Part shown: positions 1 through 5,326 of the stretch, piece after piece | Layout: every line of letters starts with the position of its first letter | Position numbering within the stretch: the stretch's first letter is position 1 | Origin: Betaproteobacteria bacterium | Lineage (GTDB): Bacteria; Pseudomonadota; Gammaproteobacteria; Burkholderiales; SG8-39 | Length of the DNA: 5,718 nt | Direction of reading: 5' to 3' | Assembly: GCA_009693345.1 (NCBI GenBank) | Contig: SHXL01000175.1 | Location: forward strand, 1-5,718 | Translations under genes and position numbers: made by a program | The notes under the pieces: generated by a model | The model's database searches: none | Told to the model about the DNA's origin: nothing | The model's input: the letters and a program-made list of their open reading frames with translations, nothing else

Positions 1-1590
1 GTTGCGGCAATGATGCAGTCGCTCGGCGTGAAGCGGGGCGACCGGGTGATCGTCTACATGCCGATGATCCCGGAGGCCTGCTTCGCGATCCTCGCCTGCG
101 CGCGCATCGGCGCCATCCATTCCGTGGTGTTCGGCGGCTTCGCGGCCGCCAGCCTCGCCGCGCGCATCGACGACGCGCGGCCGACGCTGATGATCACCTC
201 GGACGGCGGCAGCCGCATGGGTAAGGCGGTGCTCTACAAGGCTTTGGTGGACGAGTCGCTCAAGCTCGCCAAGTCACCGCCGCGGAAGGTGCTGATTTTC
301 AGGCGCGGGCTGGATCCGGACATGTCCGTGGTTGCGGGCAGGGATGTGGACTGGAAGGAATTCGCCGCAAAGCAGAAAGAGACGGACATACCCTGCGCCT
401 GGCTCGAATCGAACGAGCCCTCGTACATCCTCTACACCTCGGGCACCACCGGCCAGCCTAAAGGCGTGCAGCGCGACGTGGGCGGCTACGCGGTCGCGCT
501 TGCCTCGTCCATGCAGCGCATCTTCTGCGGGCAGGCCGGCGAAACCATGTTCACGACCTCCGACATCGGCTGGGTGGTGGGCCACTCCTACATCATTTAC
601 GCGCCGCTGATCGTCGGGATGACGACGATCATGTACGAGGGCGTGCCGATCCGGCCGGACGCGGGCGTGTGGTGGAAGATCGTGCAGGACTACAAGGTGA
701 ACGTCATGTTCTCGGCGCCGACCGCGATCCGGGTATTGAAAAAACACGACGTCGCGCTGCTGAAGAAATACGATCTTTCCTCGCTCAAGCACCTGTTCCT
801 CGCCGGCGAACCGCTTGATGAGCCCACGCACGCCTGGATCAGCGATGGTCTGGGGAAGCCGGTGATCGACCATTACTGGCAGACCGAAACCGGCTGGCCG
901 ATTCTCTCGGCGGTGCCGGGCGTGGAGAAGACGCCGATCAAGCTCGGCAGCCCCTCGTTCCCGGTCTACGGCTACGACATGCGCCTGCTGCGCGAGTCCG
1001 ACGCAGCGGATGCGGCGCCGGGCGAGAAGGCCGTGGTGACGATCGTGCCGCCGCTGCCGCCGGGGTGCATGAGCACGGTCTGGGGCGACGACAAGCGCTT
1101 CGTCAAGACCTATTTCTCGACCTTTTCCGCGAAGCAGGTCTATACCACCTTCGACTGGGGAATTCGCGACAAGGATGGCTACTGGTTCATCCTCGGCCGC
1201 ACCGACGACGTCATCAACGTCGCCGGCCATCGCCTCGGCACGCGCGAGATCGAGGAGGCGGTGAATATGCATCCCAATATCGCGGAATGCGCGGTCGTGG
1301 GAGTGGTGGATCAGATCAAAGGCCAGTTGCCTCTCGCATTCGCAGTATTGAAGGATCCTTCGAAAAAAACCACTGCACAGGAAGTCATGGATACCGTCGA
1401 CAGGCAGCTCGGCGCGATCGGCCGGCCGAAGGCGGTACATTTCGTCACCCTTCTGCCGAAGACGCGTTCGGGCAAGACGCTGCGCCGCTCGATCGCCGCG
1501 CTGGCCGAGGGCCGCGATCCGGGCGATCTGACGACGATCGAGGATCCGAACGCATTGCAGCAGATCAAGGATTGCCTGGGGATCAAATGA
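1..1590 (+). CDS. prpE: Propionyl-CoA synthetase (PrpE-type acyl-CoA synthetase), 5' end outside window
   Basis: This ANL-superfamily enzyme makes propionyl-CoA (or a similar short acyl-CoA) from the free acid, ATP and CoA through an acyl-adenylate, in the cytoplasm. The reading frame is open from base 1 and gives 529 residues; PrpE is usually about 630, so roughly 100 N-terminal residues lie upstream. Numbered from base 1, YTSGTTGQPKG (145-155) is the ATP-binding P-loop, DHYWQTETGWP is the A5 motif, and GRTDDVINVAGHRLGTREIEE is the hinge plus A8 region. PKTRSGKTLRR near the C-terminus carries the catalytic lysine (K492) in the context that Pat-type acetyltransferases modify in Acs/PrpE enzymes. 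FSAPTAIRVLKKHD, LFLAGEPLDEPTHAW and the tail EGRDPGDLTTIEDP are more typical of PrpE than of Acs. No frameshift is visible. The TGA stop overlaps the next start as ATGA, so the two genes are probably co-translated. Related short-chain substrates remain possible. Confidence 0.93.
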   Translation, partial: VAAMMQSLGVKRGDRVIVYMPMIPEACFAILACARIGAIHSVVFGGFAAASLAARIDDARPTLMITSDGGSRMGKAVLYKALVDESLKLAKSPPRKVLIFRRGLDPDMSVVAGRDVDWKEFAAKQKETDIPCAWLESNEPSYILYTSGTTGQPKGVQRDVGGYAVALASSMQRIFCGQAGETMFTTSDIGWVVGHSYIIYAPLIVGMTTIMYEGVPIRPDAGVWWKIVQDYKVNVMFSAPTAIRVLKKHDVALLKKYDLSSLKHLFLAGEPLDEPTHAWISDGLGKPVIDHYWQTETGWPILSAVPGVEKTPIKLGSPSFPVYGYDMRLLRESDAADAAPGEKAVVTIVPPLPPGCMSTVWGDDKRFVKTYFSTFSAKQVYTTFDWGIRDKDGYWFILGRTDDVINVAGHRLGTREIEEAVNMHPNIAECAVVGVVDQIKGQLPLAFAVLKDPSKKTTAQEVMDTVDRQLGAIGRPKAVHFVTLLPKTRSGKTLRRSIAALAEGRDPGDLTTIEDPNALQQIKDCLGIK

Positions 1591-1991
1591 AGACGAGACC
1601 GGTACTGACGCTGGACGACTGCCTCAAGATCCACGCCGCGGCGGAGGCTGAGGCGCGCAAGAACAACTGGATCGTGGCGATCGCGATCCTCGACGACGGC
1701 GGCCACCTGCTGCATTTCGCGCGCATGGACGGCGCCACGCCCGCCAATGCGGCGATCGCCGTCGACAAGGCGCGCACCGCGGCGATCTCCCGCAGATCGA
1801 GCGGGAAATGGGAGCAGCTCATCAAGGACGGCCGCATGGGCATGCTGAACATGCCGGGCATCCTGCCGGTGCAGGGCGGCGTGCCGATCGTGGCGGACGG
1901 CACCTGCATCGGTTCCGTTGGCGTCTCGGGCGTGCAGTCGGCGCAGGACGAGCAGATCGCCCAAGCCGGAATAGACGCCCTTCCGAAGTAA
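1587..1991 (+). CDS. GlcG/HbpS-family (DUF336) protein, cytoplasmic, intact
   Basis: A 134-residue protein of the GlcG/HbpS (DUF336, haem-degrading-like) family. Visible family marks are the N-terminal helix ending ARKNNW (residues 23-28), the strand IVAIAILDDGGHLLHFARMD, the helix AIAVDKARTAAI, the segment GGVPIVADGTCIGSVGVSG and the C-terminal QDEQIAQAGIDAL. Family members include Streptomyces HbpS, which binds haem, E. coli GlcG of the glycolate operon, and the C-terminal domain of some PduO proteins; the biochemical role of most is unknown. There is no signal peptide, unlike the two paralogues downstream, so it should stay in the cytoplasm. The ATG at 1587 is chosen because it overlaps the prpE stop as ATGA and the family homology begins within about ten residues. 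The open frame further upstream lies inside prpE and is not coding. Coupling to prpE suggests a role linked to acyl-CoA metabolism, which is only inference. Its full C-terminus is the reference for judging the broken copies nearby. Confidence 0.9.
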   Translation: MKTRPVLTLDDCLKIHAAAEAEARKNNWIVAIAILDDGGHLLHFARMDGATPANAAIAVDKARTAAISRRSSGKWEQLIKDGRMGMLNMPGILPVQGGVPIVADGTCIGSVGVSGVQSAQDEQIAQAGIDALPK

Positions 1992-2000
1992 TTACGCCAG

Positions 2001-2474
2001 TTACATGCCGGCGATGCCGGCCTTGGATCACTGTTCGTCCTGGTCGCCGGTGACGCCGCTTGCTCCGACTGCGCCGATGACCTTGCCGCCGACGAAGATG
2101 GGCACGCCGCCGGGAGACGCGATGGCGCCGGGCAGGGTCGCGGTTGCCGGGCTGCCTTTGTTGACCAATTCCATGAATACGCGCGTTGGGCGCCGATAGG
2201 TGGCCGCGGCCTTCGCTTTCATGATGGCGATGTCGTAGCTCGCGGTCTGCCTGTCTTCCATGCGCTCGTAGTACACCAGTCCGCCGTGCGTATCCACGAT
2301 CGCGACGGCGATGTTTCAATTGTTTTTCTGGCATTCCGCGATCGCTCCCGCGGCTATCTTCTTTGCAGCGGTGATGTTGATGGACGGGCCATAGCCTGGC
2401 CGCTGATCCTGCGCTGCAGCAGCGGCAGCGAACAGCGCGAAGCTCAATCCCACAGCGAATCCTTGCATCGACAT
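2001..2474 (-). pseudogene. GlcG/HbpS-family exported protein, interrupted by two in-frame TGA codons
   Basis: Read from an ATG at 2474 with a good ribosome binding site, the frame begins with a hydrophobic signal peptide (MSMQGFAVGLSFALFAAAAAAQ). It continues with ITAAKKIAAGAIAECQKNN and then meets TGA at codon 53 (2318-2316). The same frame continues as NIAVAIVDTHGGLVYYERM through GGVPIFVGGKVIGAVGASG and GDQDEQ. It meets a second TGA at codon 149 (2030-2028), followed by SKAGIAGM and a TAA at 2003-2001. Both neighbouring paralogues read KNNW at the first stop, so TGG has become TGA. At the second stop the downstream paralogue has Cys (DDQCA). There is no frameshift, and the residues between the stops look well conserved, so the damage is recent or a sequencing error. 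An intact product would be about 157 residues, exported to the periplasm. Its 3' end faces the upstream family member with a 9-base gap. Recoding is possible but not supported by other genes here. Confidence 0.85.
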
Positions 2475-2480
2475 TTTCCC

Positions 2481-2488
2481 TCTCCTTT
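2481..2488 (-). promoter_or_regulatory. Ribosome binding site of the interrupted GlcG-family gene
   Basis: On the minus strand AAAGGAGA is followed by six bases and the ATG at 2474. This fixes the start directly before the signal peptide. It argues against the open extension up to 2588, which would add 38 residues that do not look like this family and would bury the signal peptide. Confidence 0.75.
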
Positions 2489-2548
2489 GTAATTGGTTAA
2501 GCAAGCCAATCCTACACGCGGGTGTCCGGATTGTGTGCCCGGCATCTG

Positions 2549-2564
2549 CTTGACCTTGGTCAAG
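2549..2564. promoter_or_regulatory. Perfect palindrome, possible CRP/FNR-family operator
   Basis: CTTGACC-TT-GGTCAAG is a perfect 7-2-7 inverted repeat in the 180-bp region between the two divergent signal-peptide GlcG-family genes. It contains TTGA-N6-TCAA, the half-site spacing of FNR/ANR/DNR-type regulators, although the usual T and A at the inner positions are C and G here. Its centre (2556.5) lies about 98 bp from the plus-strand start and 82 bp from the minus-strand start, so it could act on both genes. A possible weak -10, TAGGAT, lies at 2514-2509 on the minus strand without a good -35. No strong promoter is evident on the plus strand. The regulator assignment is inference. Confidence 0.42.
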
Positions 2565-2641
2565 GGCGGAAATCGATGCCCTGCTCAAGGGGTGAAATAA
2601 ATATTGTGCTAAGGTGTTAACGCTGTCAGTTCCATTCCACT

Positions 2642-2648
2642 AGAGGAG
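2642..2648 (+). promoter_or_regulatory. Ribosome binding site of the plus-strand exported GlcG-family gene
   Basis: AGAGGAG lies six bases before the ATG at 2655. It supports that start, which places a complete signal peptide at the N-terminus. Confidence 0.8.
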
Positions 2649-2654
2649 ATAACC

Positions 2655-3122
2655 ATGCAAGTCGTTCGTCTGGCCGCGTGGCTGTTGACCGCGGCGTTTT
2701 TTGCAGCTGCAACATTCAGCGCCTCAGCCCAGGCACCTGTACCCTACGGTGCGCCGATTGGAGTGGAGGCCGCCAAGAAAGCCGCCGCAGCTGCACTCGC
2801 CGAGGCGAGGAAGAACAATTGGAACATGTCGGTCGCCGTTGCCGATGCGGGCGGGAGCCTGGTGTACTTCGAAAAGATGGACCTCAACCAGATCGGCAGC
2901 ACCAACGTGGCGATCGGCAAGGTGCGCTCGGCGGCGCTTTTCAAGCGTCCGACCATGGCATTCCAGCAGGGACTTGCCGGTGGTGGCGCCGGGCTGCGGT
3001 TACTGCAGCTGGAAGGCGCGGTTTCCGTGGGCGGCGGGCAACCGATTGTCGTGGACGGTAAATTCGTCTGGGCAATCGGTCTGTCCGGCGGCACGGCGGA
3101 GCAGGACGATCAGTGTGCCTAG
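2655..3122 (+). CDS. GlcG/HbpS-family exported protein, C-terminus cut by TAG
   Basis: A 155-residue GlcG/HbpS (DUF336) protein with an N-terminal signal peptide; a cleavage site near ASAQA (about residue 27) would release a periplasmic protein. The family core follows: VEAAKKAAAAALAEARKNNW, MSVAVADAGGSLVYFEKMD, NVAIGKVRSAALFKRP, GGGQPIVVDGKFVWAIGLSG and EQDDQCA. The frame stops at TAG (codon 156), but reading on gives AGANALK and then TAA at 3144-3146. That matches the end of the intact upstream family member (QAGIDALPK), so TAG most likely replaces a CAG (Gln) codon and eight residues are lost. The body is undamaged and the protein may still fold and work. It is divergent from the interrupted paralogue, sharing the palindrome-bearing intergenic region, and is followed by a strong terminator, so it is probably a single-gene transcript. 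Ligand and function are unknown; haem or small-acid binding is only a family-based possibility. Confidence 0.82.
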   Translation: MQVVRLAAWLLTAAFFAAATFSASAQAPVPYGAPIGVEAAKKAAAAALAEARKNNWNMSVAVADAGGSLVYFEKMDLNQIGSTNVAIGKVRSAALFKRPTMAFQQGLAGGGAGLRLLQLEGAVSVGGGQPIVVDGKFVWAIGLSGGTAEQDDQCA

Positions 3123-3162
3123 GCAGGGGCCAACGCGCTGAAATAAGCGAGCCCGTGACAGG

Positions 3163-3193
3163 GAAAAGGGGCCGCAAGGCCCCTTTTCTTTTT
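3163..3193 (+). terminator. Rho-independent terminator after the plus-strand GlcG-family gene
   Basis: A perfect 11-bp stem (3163-3173 with 3178-3188) is closed by a GCAA tetraloop of the stable GNRA type and followed by five T (3189-3193). It lies 40 bp after the TAG and 16 bp after the TAA of the preceding gene. On the minus strand the hairpin is not followed by a T-run, so it serves mainly the plus strand, although it also sits just beyond the 3' end of the convergent operon. Confidence 0.93.
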
Positions 3194-3207
3194 GTCAATG
3201 AAGGAGG

Positions 3208-4416
3208 CTAAGGAAGCGCGATTACTTTTCGGTCCGCCAGCAAAATGATTTCATCGGCGGAATAGCCCAGCGCCGCGAGCAGCTCGCGCGCGCCCTCGCC
3301 GATGGCGGGCGGGTCGCTCCGCTTCGGCAGGCGCTTGCCGTCCAGCGCGAGCGGCAATGTCGGGGCGTGGAAGTTCTTCCCGCCTGGAGTCCGGGTTTCG
3401 AGCAGGCCACCGGAGGCCTTCAGGTGCGGGTCGTCAAGCAGATCCCAGGGTTTCGATATCGGCGCGAAGGGCAGGCCGATCGCTTCCAGTTTTGCCGCGA
3501 GGTCGGCTTTGGAGTACTGCTTGAGCACTTGCGCCAGCCGCGGCATCAGCCAGGCGCGCTCCTTCACGCGGTCACCATTGGCGCGGAGCCGTGCATCCGC
3601 CGCAAGATCGGCGAGGGCAAATTCGCGGCAGAAAACCTCCCACTGCGTATCGGTGACCACGCCGACAAACAACCGGTCGCCGTCCGCTGTTTCGAAAATG
3701 TCGTAAACGCCCCAGGCGGGACGCTTCACCGACATCGGCGGCGGCGCTTCGCCGGTAAGCTCGAACTGGGCGATGTGCTGGGCGACCAGGTAGGCGGTGC
3801 TCTCGAATAGGGCGCTGGTGACGAGCCGGCCGCGCCAGGTGGATTCGCGCTCGCGCAGCGCGGCGACCACGCCGAGCGCGCCGAACGTGCCGCCCATGAT
3901 GTCCACCACCGAGGAGCCCGCCCGCAGCGGCCGGTCGGGCAGTCCGGTCATGTAGGCGAGACCACCCATCATCTGCACCACTTCGTCCAGCGCCGGGCGG
4001 TGGTCGTAGGGGCCGCTCAGGAAACCCTTAAGAGAGCAGTAGACGAGCCTGGGGTACTTCGCCGAAAGCGCCTCGTAACCCAGGCCTATCTTGTCCAGTG
4101 CGCCGGGCCGGAAATTTTCCGTCACCACATCAGCGCTCGAAATCAATTTCAGGACAAGGTCGAGACCTTCCTGTTTCTTCAAATCAACCGCGAGGCTCTT
4201 CTTGTTGCGATTGAAGACCGGGAAGAAACCCGCGCCCGCGCCCTGCAGGCGCCGGGTGTTGTCGCCCTCGATCGGCTCGATCTTGATTACCTCGGCGCCA
4301 AGGTCGGCAAGCGCGAGCCCGCAGCTCGGGCCCATCACCATGTGCGCAAACTCCACGACCCGCACCCCCTGGAGGGGAAGGCGCAGGGGCCCCTCCCCCT
4401 GCTTAGACGGCAGCAC
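3208..4416 (-). CDS. Class III (CaiB/BaiF family) CoA-transferase
   Basis: A cytoplasmic enzyme that moves CoA from a donor acyl-CoA to a free carboxylic acid. Numbered from the GTG at 4416 (402 residues), LPLQGVRVVEFAHMVMGP (13-30) begins the family fold. It is followed by LADLGAEVIKIEP (37-48), NRNKKSLAVDLKK (69-81) and VVTENFRPGALDKIGLGYE (97-115). LVYCSLKGFLSGPYDHRPALDEVVQ precedes SSVVDIMGG, whose Asp172 aligns with the catalytic aspartate that forms the acyl-enzyme in formyl-CoA transferase and CaiB. The C-terminal part GLPFAPISKPWDLLDDPHL is also typical. The start is uncertain. An open frame to an ATG at 4521 would overlap the lyase by 119 bases and adds unrelated residues. GTG 4416 overlaps by 14 bases; a CTG at 4386 behind GGGGGAGG is another option. 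The gene follows an HMG-CoA lyase-like gene in one operon, so it probably activates the acid that the lyase cleaves. The substrate is unknown. Confidence 0.9.
   Translation of the reverse strand: MLPSKQGEGPLRLPLQGVRVVEFAHMVMGPSCGLALADLGAEVIKIEPIEGDNTRRLQGAGAGFFPVFNRNKKSLAVDLKKQEGLDLVLKLISSADVVTENFRPGALDKIGLGYEALSAKYPRLVYCSLKGFLSGPYDHRPALDEVVQMMGGLAYMTGLPDRPLRAGSSVVDIMGGTFGALGVVAALRERESTWRGRLVTSALFESTAYLVAQHIAQFELTGEAPPPMSVKRPAWGVYDIFETADGDRLFVGVVTDTQWEVFCREFALADLAADARLRANGDRVKERAWLMPRLAQVLKQYSKADLAAKLEAIGLPFAPISKPWDLLDDPHLKASGGLLETRTPGGKNFHAPTLPLALDGKRLPKRSDPPAIGEGARELLAALGYSADEIILLADRKVIALP
4365..4402 (-). repeat. GC-rich inverted repeats at the lyase/CoA-transferase junction
   Basis: Just after the lyase stop, GCAGGGG (4383-4389) and CCCCTGC (4396-4402) form a 7-bp inverted repeat with a 6-base loop. 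A second, CCCCT-GG-AGGGG, lies at 4366-4377. On the minus-strand mRNA they would fold over the purine-rich GGGGGAGG that could act as the CoA-transferase ribosome binding site. Part of the signal may simply be coding sequence of high GC content. Confidence 0.4.
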
Positions 4417-5326
4417 GAAACCCTTTGGGCACCCCGGCGAGGGCCATGTGCCCGTACACGGGCTCTTCCGGAATCGCGGCGACCATGAGTTTGCGCGCTT
4501 CCATGAGCTTGTCCAGATCAATACCGGTCGGCACGCCCATGCTCTCGAACATGAAGACGAGGTCCTCGGTGATCACGTTGCCGCTCGCGCCGGGCGCGAA
4601 CGGGCAACCGCCCAGGCCGCCCATCGAACTGTCGAAGTGGCGCACGCCTTCCTCGTAGGCGGCGAGCGCATTCGCAAGCCCGAGGCCGCGCGTGTTGTGC
4701 AGGTGGGCGGCTTCGAGTTTGCCGCCGATTTCTTTTCTTACTTTCGCAAATAATCTCCTCACTTGTGAAGGATTCGCGTATCCGACGGTATCGGCCAGCG
4801 CGACGCAGTCGACGCCCGCCTCGGCAAGCATCACCGCGAGGCGCACCACGTCGTCTTCCGGGACTTCGCCCTGCATGGTGCAACCAAAGGCAGTGGAAAC
4901 GCCGGCCTCGATTTCCGGGTCGGTGTTCGCGCGTAACTGCGAGCGCAGTTCCACACATCGACGTACTTCTTCGACCATCTGCTCGGGCGTCATGCGCACG
5001 TTGGCGAGGCTGTGCGCGCGCGAGGCGGATACCGGAAAGGTGACCTTGTGCGCACCCGAGACCACCGCGCGTTCGAATCCTTTTACGTTTGGAGCGAGCG
5101 CAACGACCTTGAGATTCGGAAGAGTAAGAGCGAAAGAAACAATTTCGGCCGTGTCGGCCATCGCTGGAATCAGCTTCGGCGGCACGAAGGAGCCGACTTC
5201 GATCTCCTCGATGCCGGCGGTCGCCATGGAGGCGATCCAGGCCTTCTTGGCCTCGGTCGGCATCAGGTGGTGGGCGTTCTGCAGCCCGTCGCGCGGGCCG
5301 ACTTCGCATATGAATATTTGTCTCAT
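4403..5326 (-). CDS. Hydroxymethylglutaryl-CoA lyase family protein
   Basis: A DRE-TIM metallolyase related to HMG-CoA lyase, which cleaves 3-hydroxy-3-methylglutaryl-CoA to acetoacetate and acetyl-CoA in the cytoplasm. The 307 residues match the usual family length of about 300. EVGPRDGLQN (8-17) supplies the catalytic Arg12 and metal ligand Asp13. VGSFVPPKLIPAMADT, AFGCTMQGEV and ADTVGYANP are family segments. HLHNTRG gives metal ligands His208 and His210, and GGLGGCPFAPGASGN gives the active-site Cys241 of the flexible loop and Asn250. All catalytic residues I can place are present. The SMGGLGGCPFA loop differs slightly from the classical SVAGLGGCPYA signature, so a related 3-hydroxyacyl-CoA could be the true substrate. 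The ATG at 5326 overlaps the transporter stop as ATGA, with GAGAGGG upstream, pointing to translational coupling. Homologues have been called mvaB; the symbol is left out because specificity is unproven. Confidence 0.93.
   Translation of the reverse strand: MRQIFICEVGPRDGLQNAHHLMPTEAKKAWIASMATAGIEEIEVGSFVPPKLIPAMADTAEIVSFALTLPNLKVVALAPNVKGFERAVVSGAHKVTFPVSASRAHSLANVRMTPEQMVEEVRRCVELRSQLRANTDPEIEAGVSTAFGCTMQGEVPEDDVVRLAVMLAEAGVDCVALADTVGYANPSQVRRLFAKVRKEIGGKLEAAHLHNTRGLGLANALAAYEEGVRHFDSSMGGLGGCPFAPGASGNVITEDLVFMFESMGVPTGIDLDKLMEARKLMVAAIPEEPVYGHMALAGVPKGFRAAV

Noticed and set aside
274..1440. Long minus-strand open frame of 388 codons opposite prpE
   Set aside because: Its translation is rich in Arg, His and Asp with no recognisable domain, and it lies fully antisense to a well-conserved prpE. 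Such frames are common in GC-rich coding DNA.
1065..1586. Upstream part of the open frame that contains the first GlcG-family gene
   Set aside because: It overlaps prpE in another frame and encodes Arg-rich, non-family sequence; the family protein begins at the ATG at 1587.
2007..2021. GCCGGC-GAT-GCCGGC hairpin as a terminator between the convergent genes
   Set aside because: No T-run follows on either strand, and the repeat is explained by the coding of AGIAGM at the end of the interrupted gene.
1822..2334. Minus-strand open frame of 170 codons overlapping the interrupted GlcG-family gene
   Set aside because: It is a very Arg-rich shadow frame; family homology lies in a different frame of the same strand.
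2001..2474. Alternative genetic code or selenoprotein explanation for the two TGA codons
   Set aside because: Genes in the same window use TGG for Trp and end in TGA with ATGA overlaps. The two TGA codons replace different residues (Trp and probably Cys), so no single recoding rule fits.
2492..2510. Inverted repeat ATTGG-N9-CCAAT upstream of the interrupted gene
   Set aside because: Arms of only five bases with a nine-base loop are expected by chance in a spacer of this length, with no supporting context.
4417..4521. N-terminal extension of the CoA-transferase to the ATG at 4521
   Set aside because: It would overlap the lyase by 119 bases, and the added residues are Arg-, Ser- and Pro-rich shadow sequence unlike the family N-terminus.
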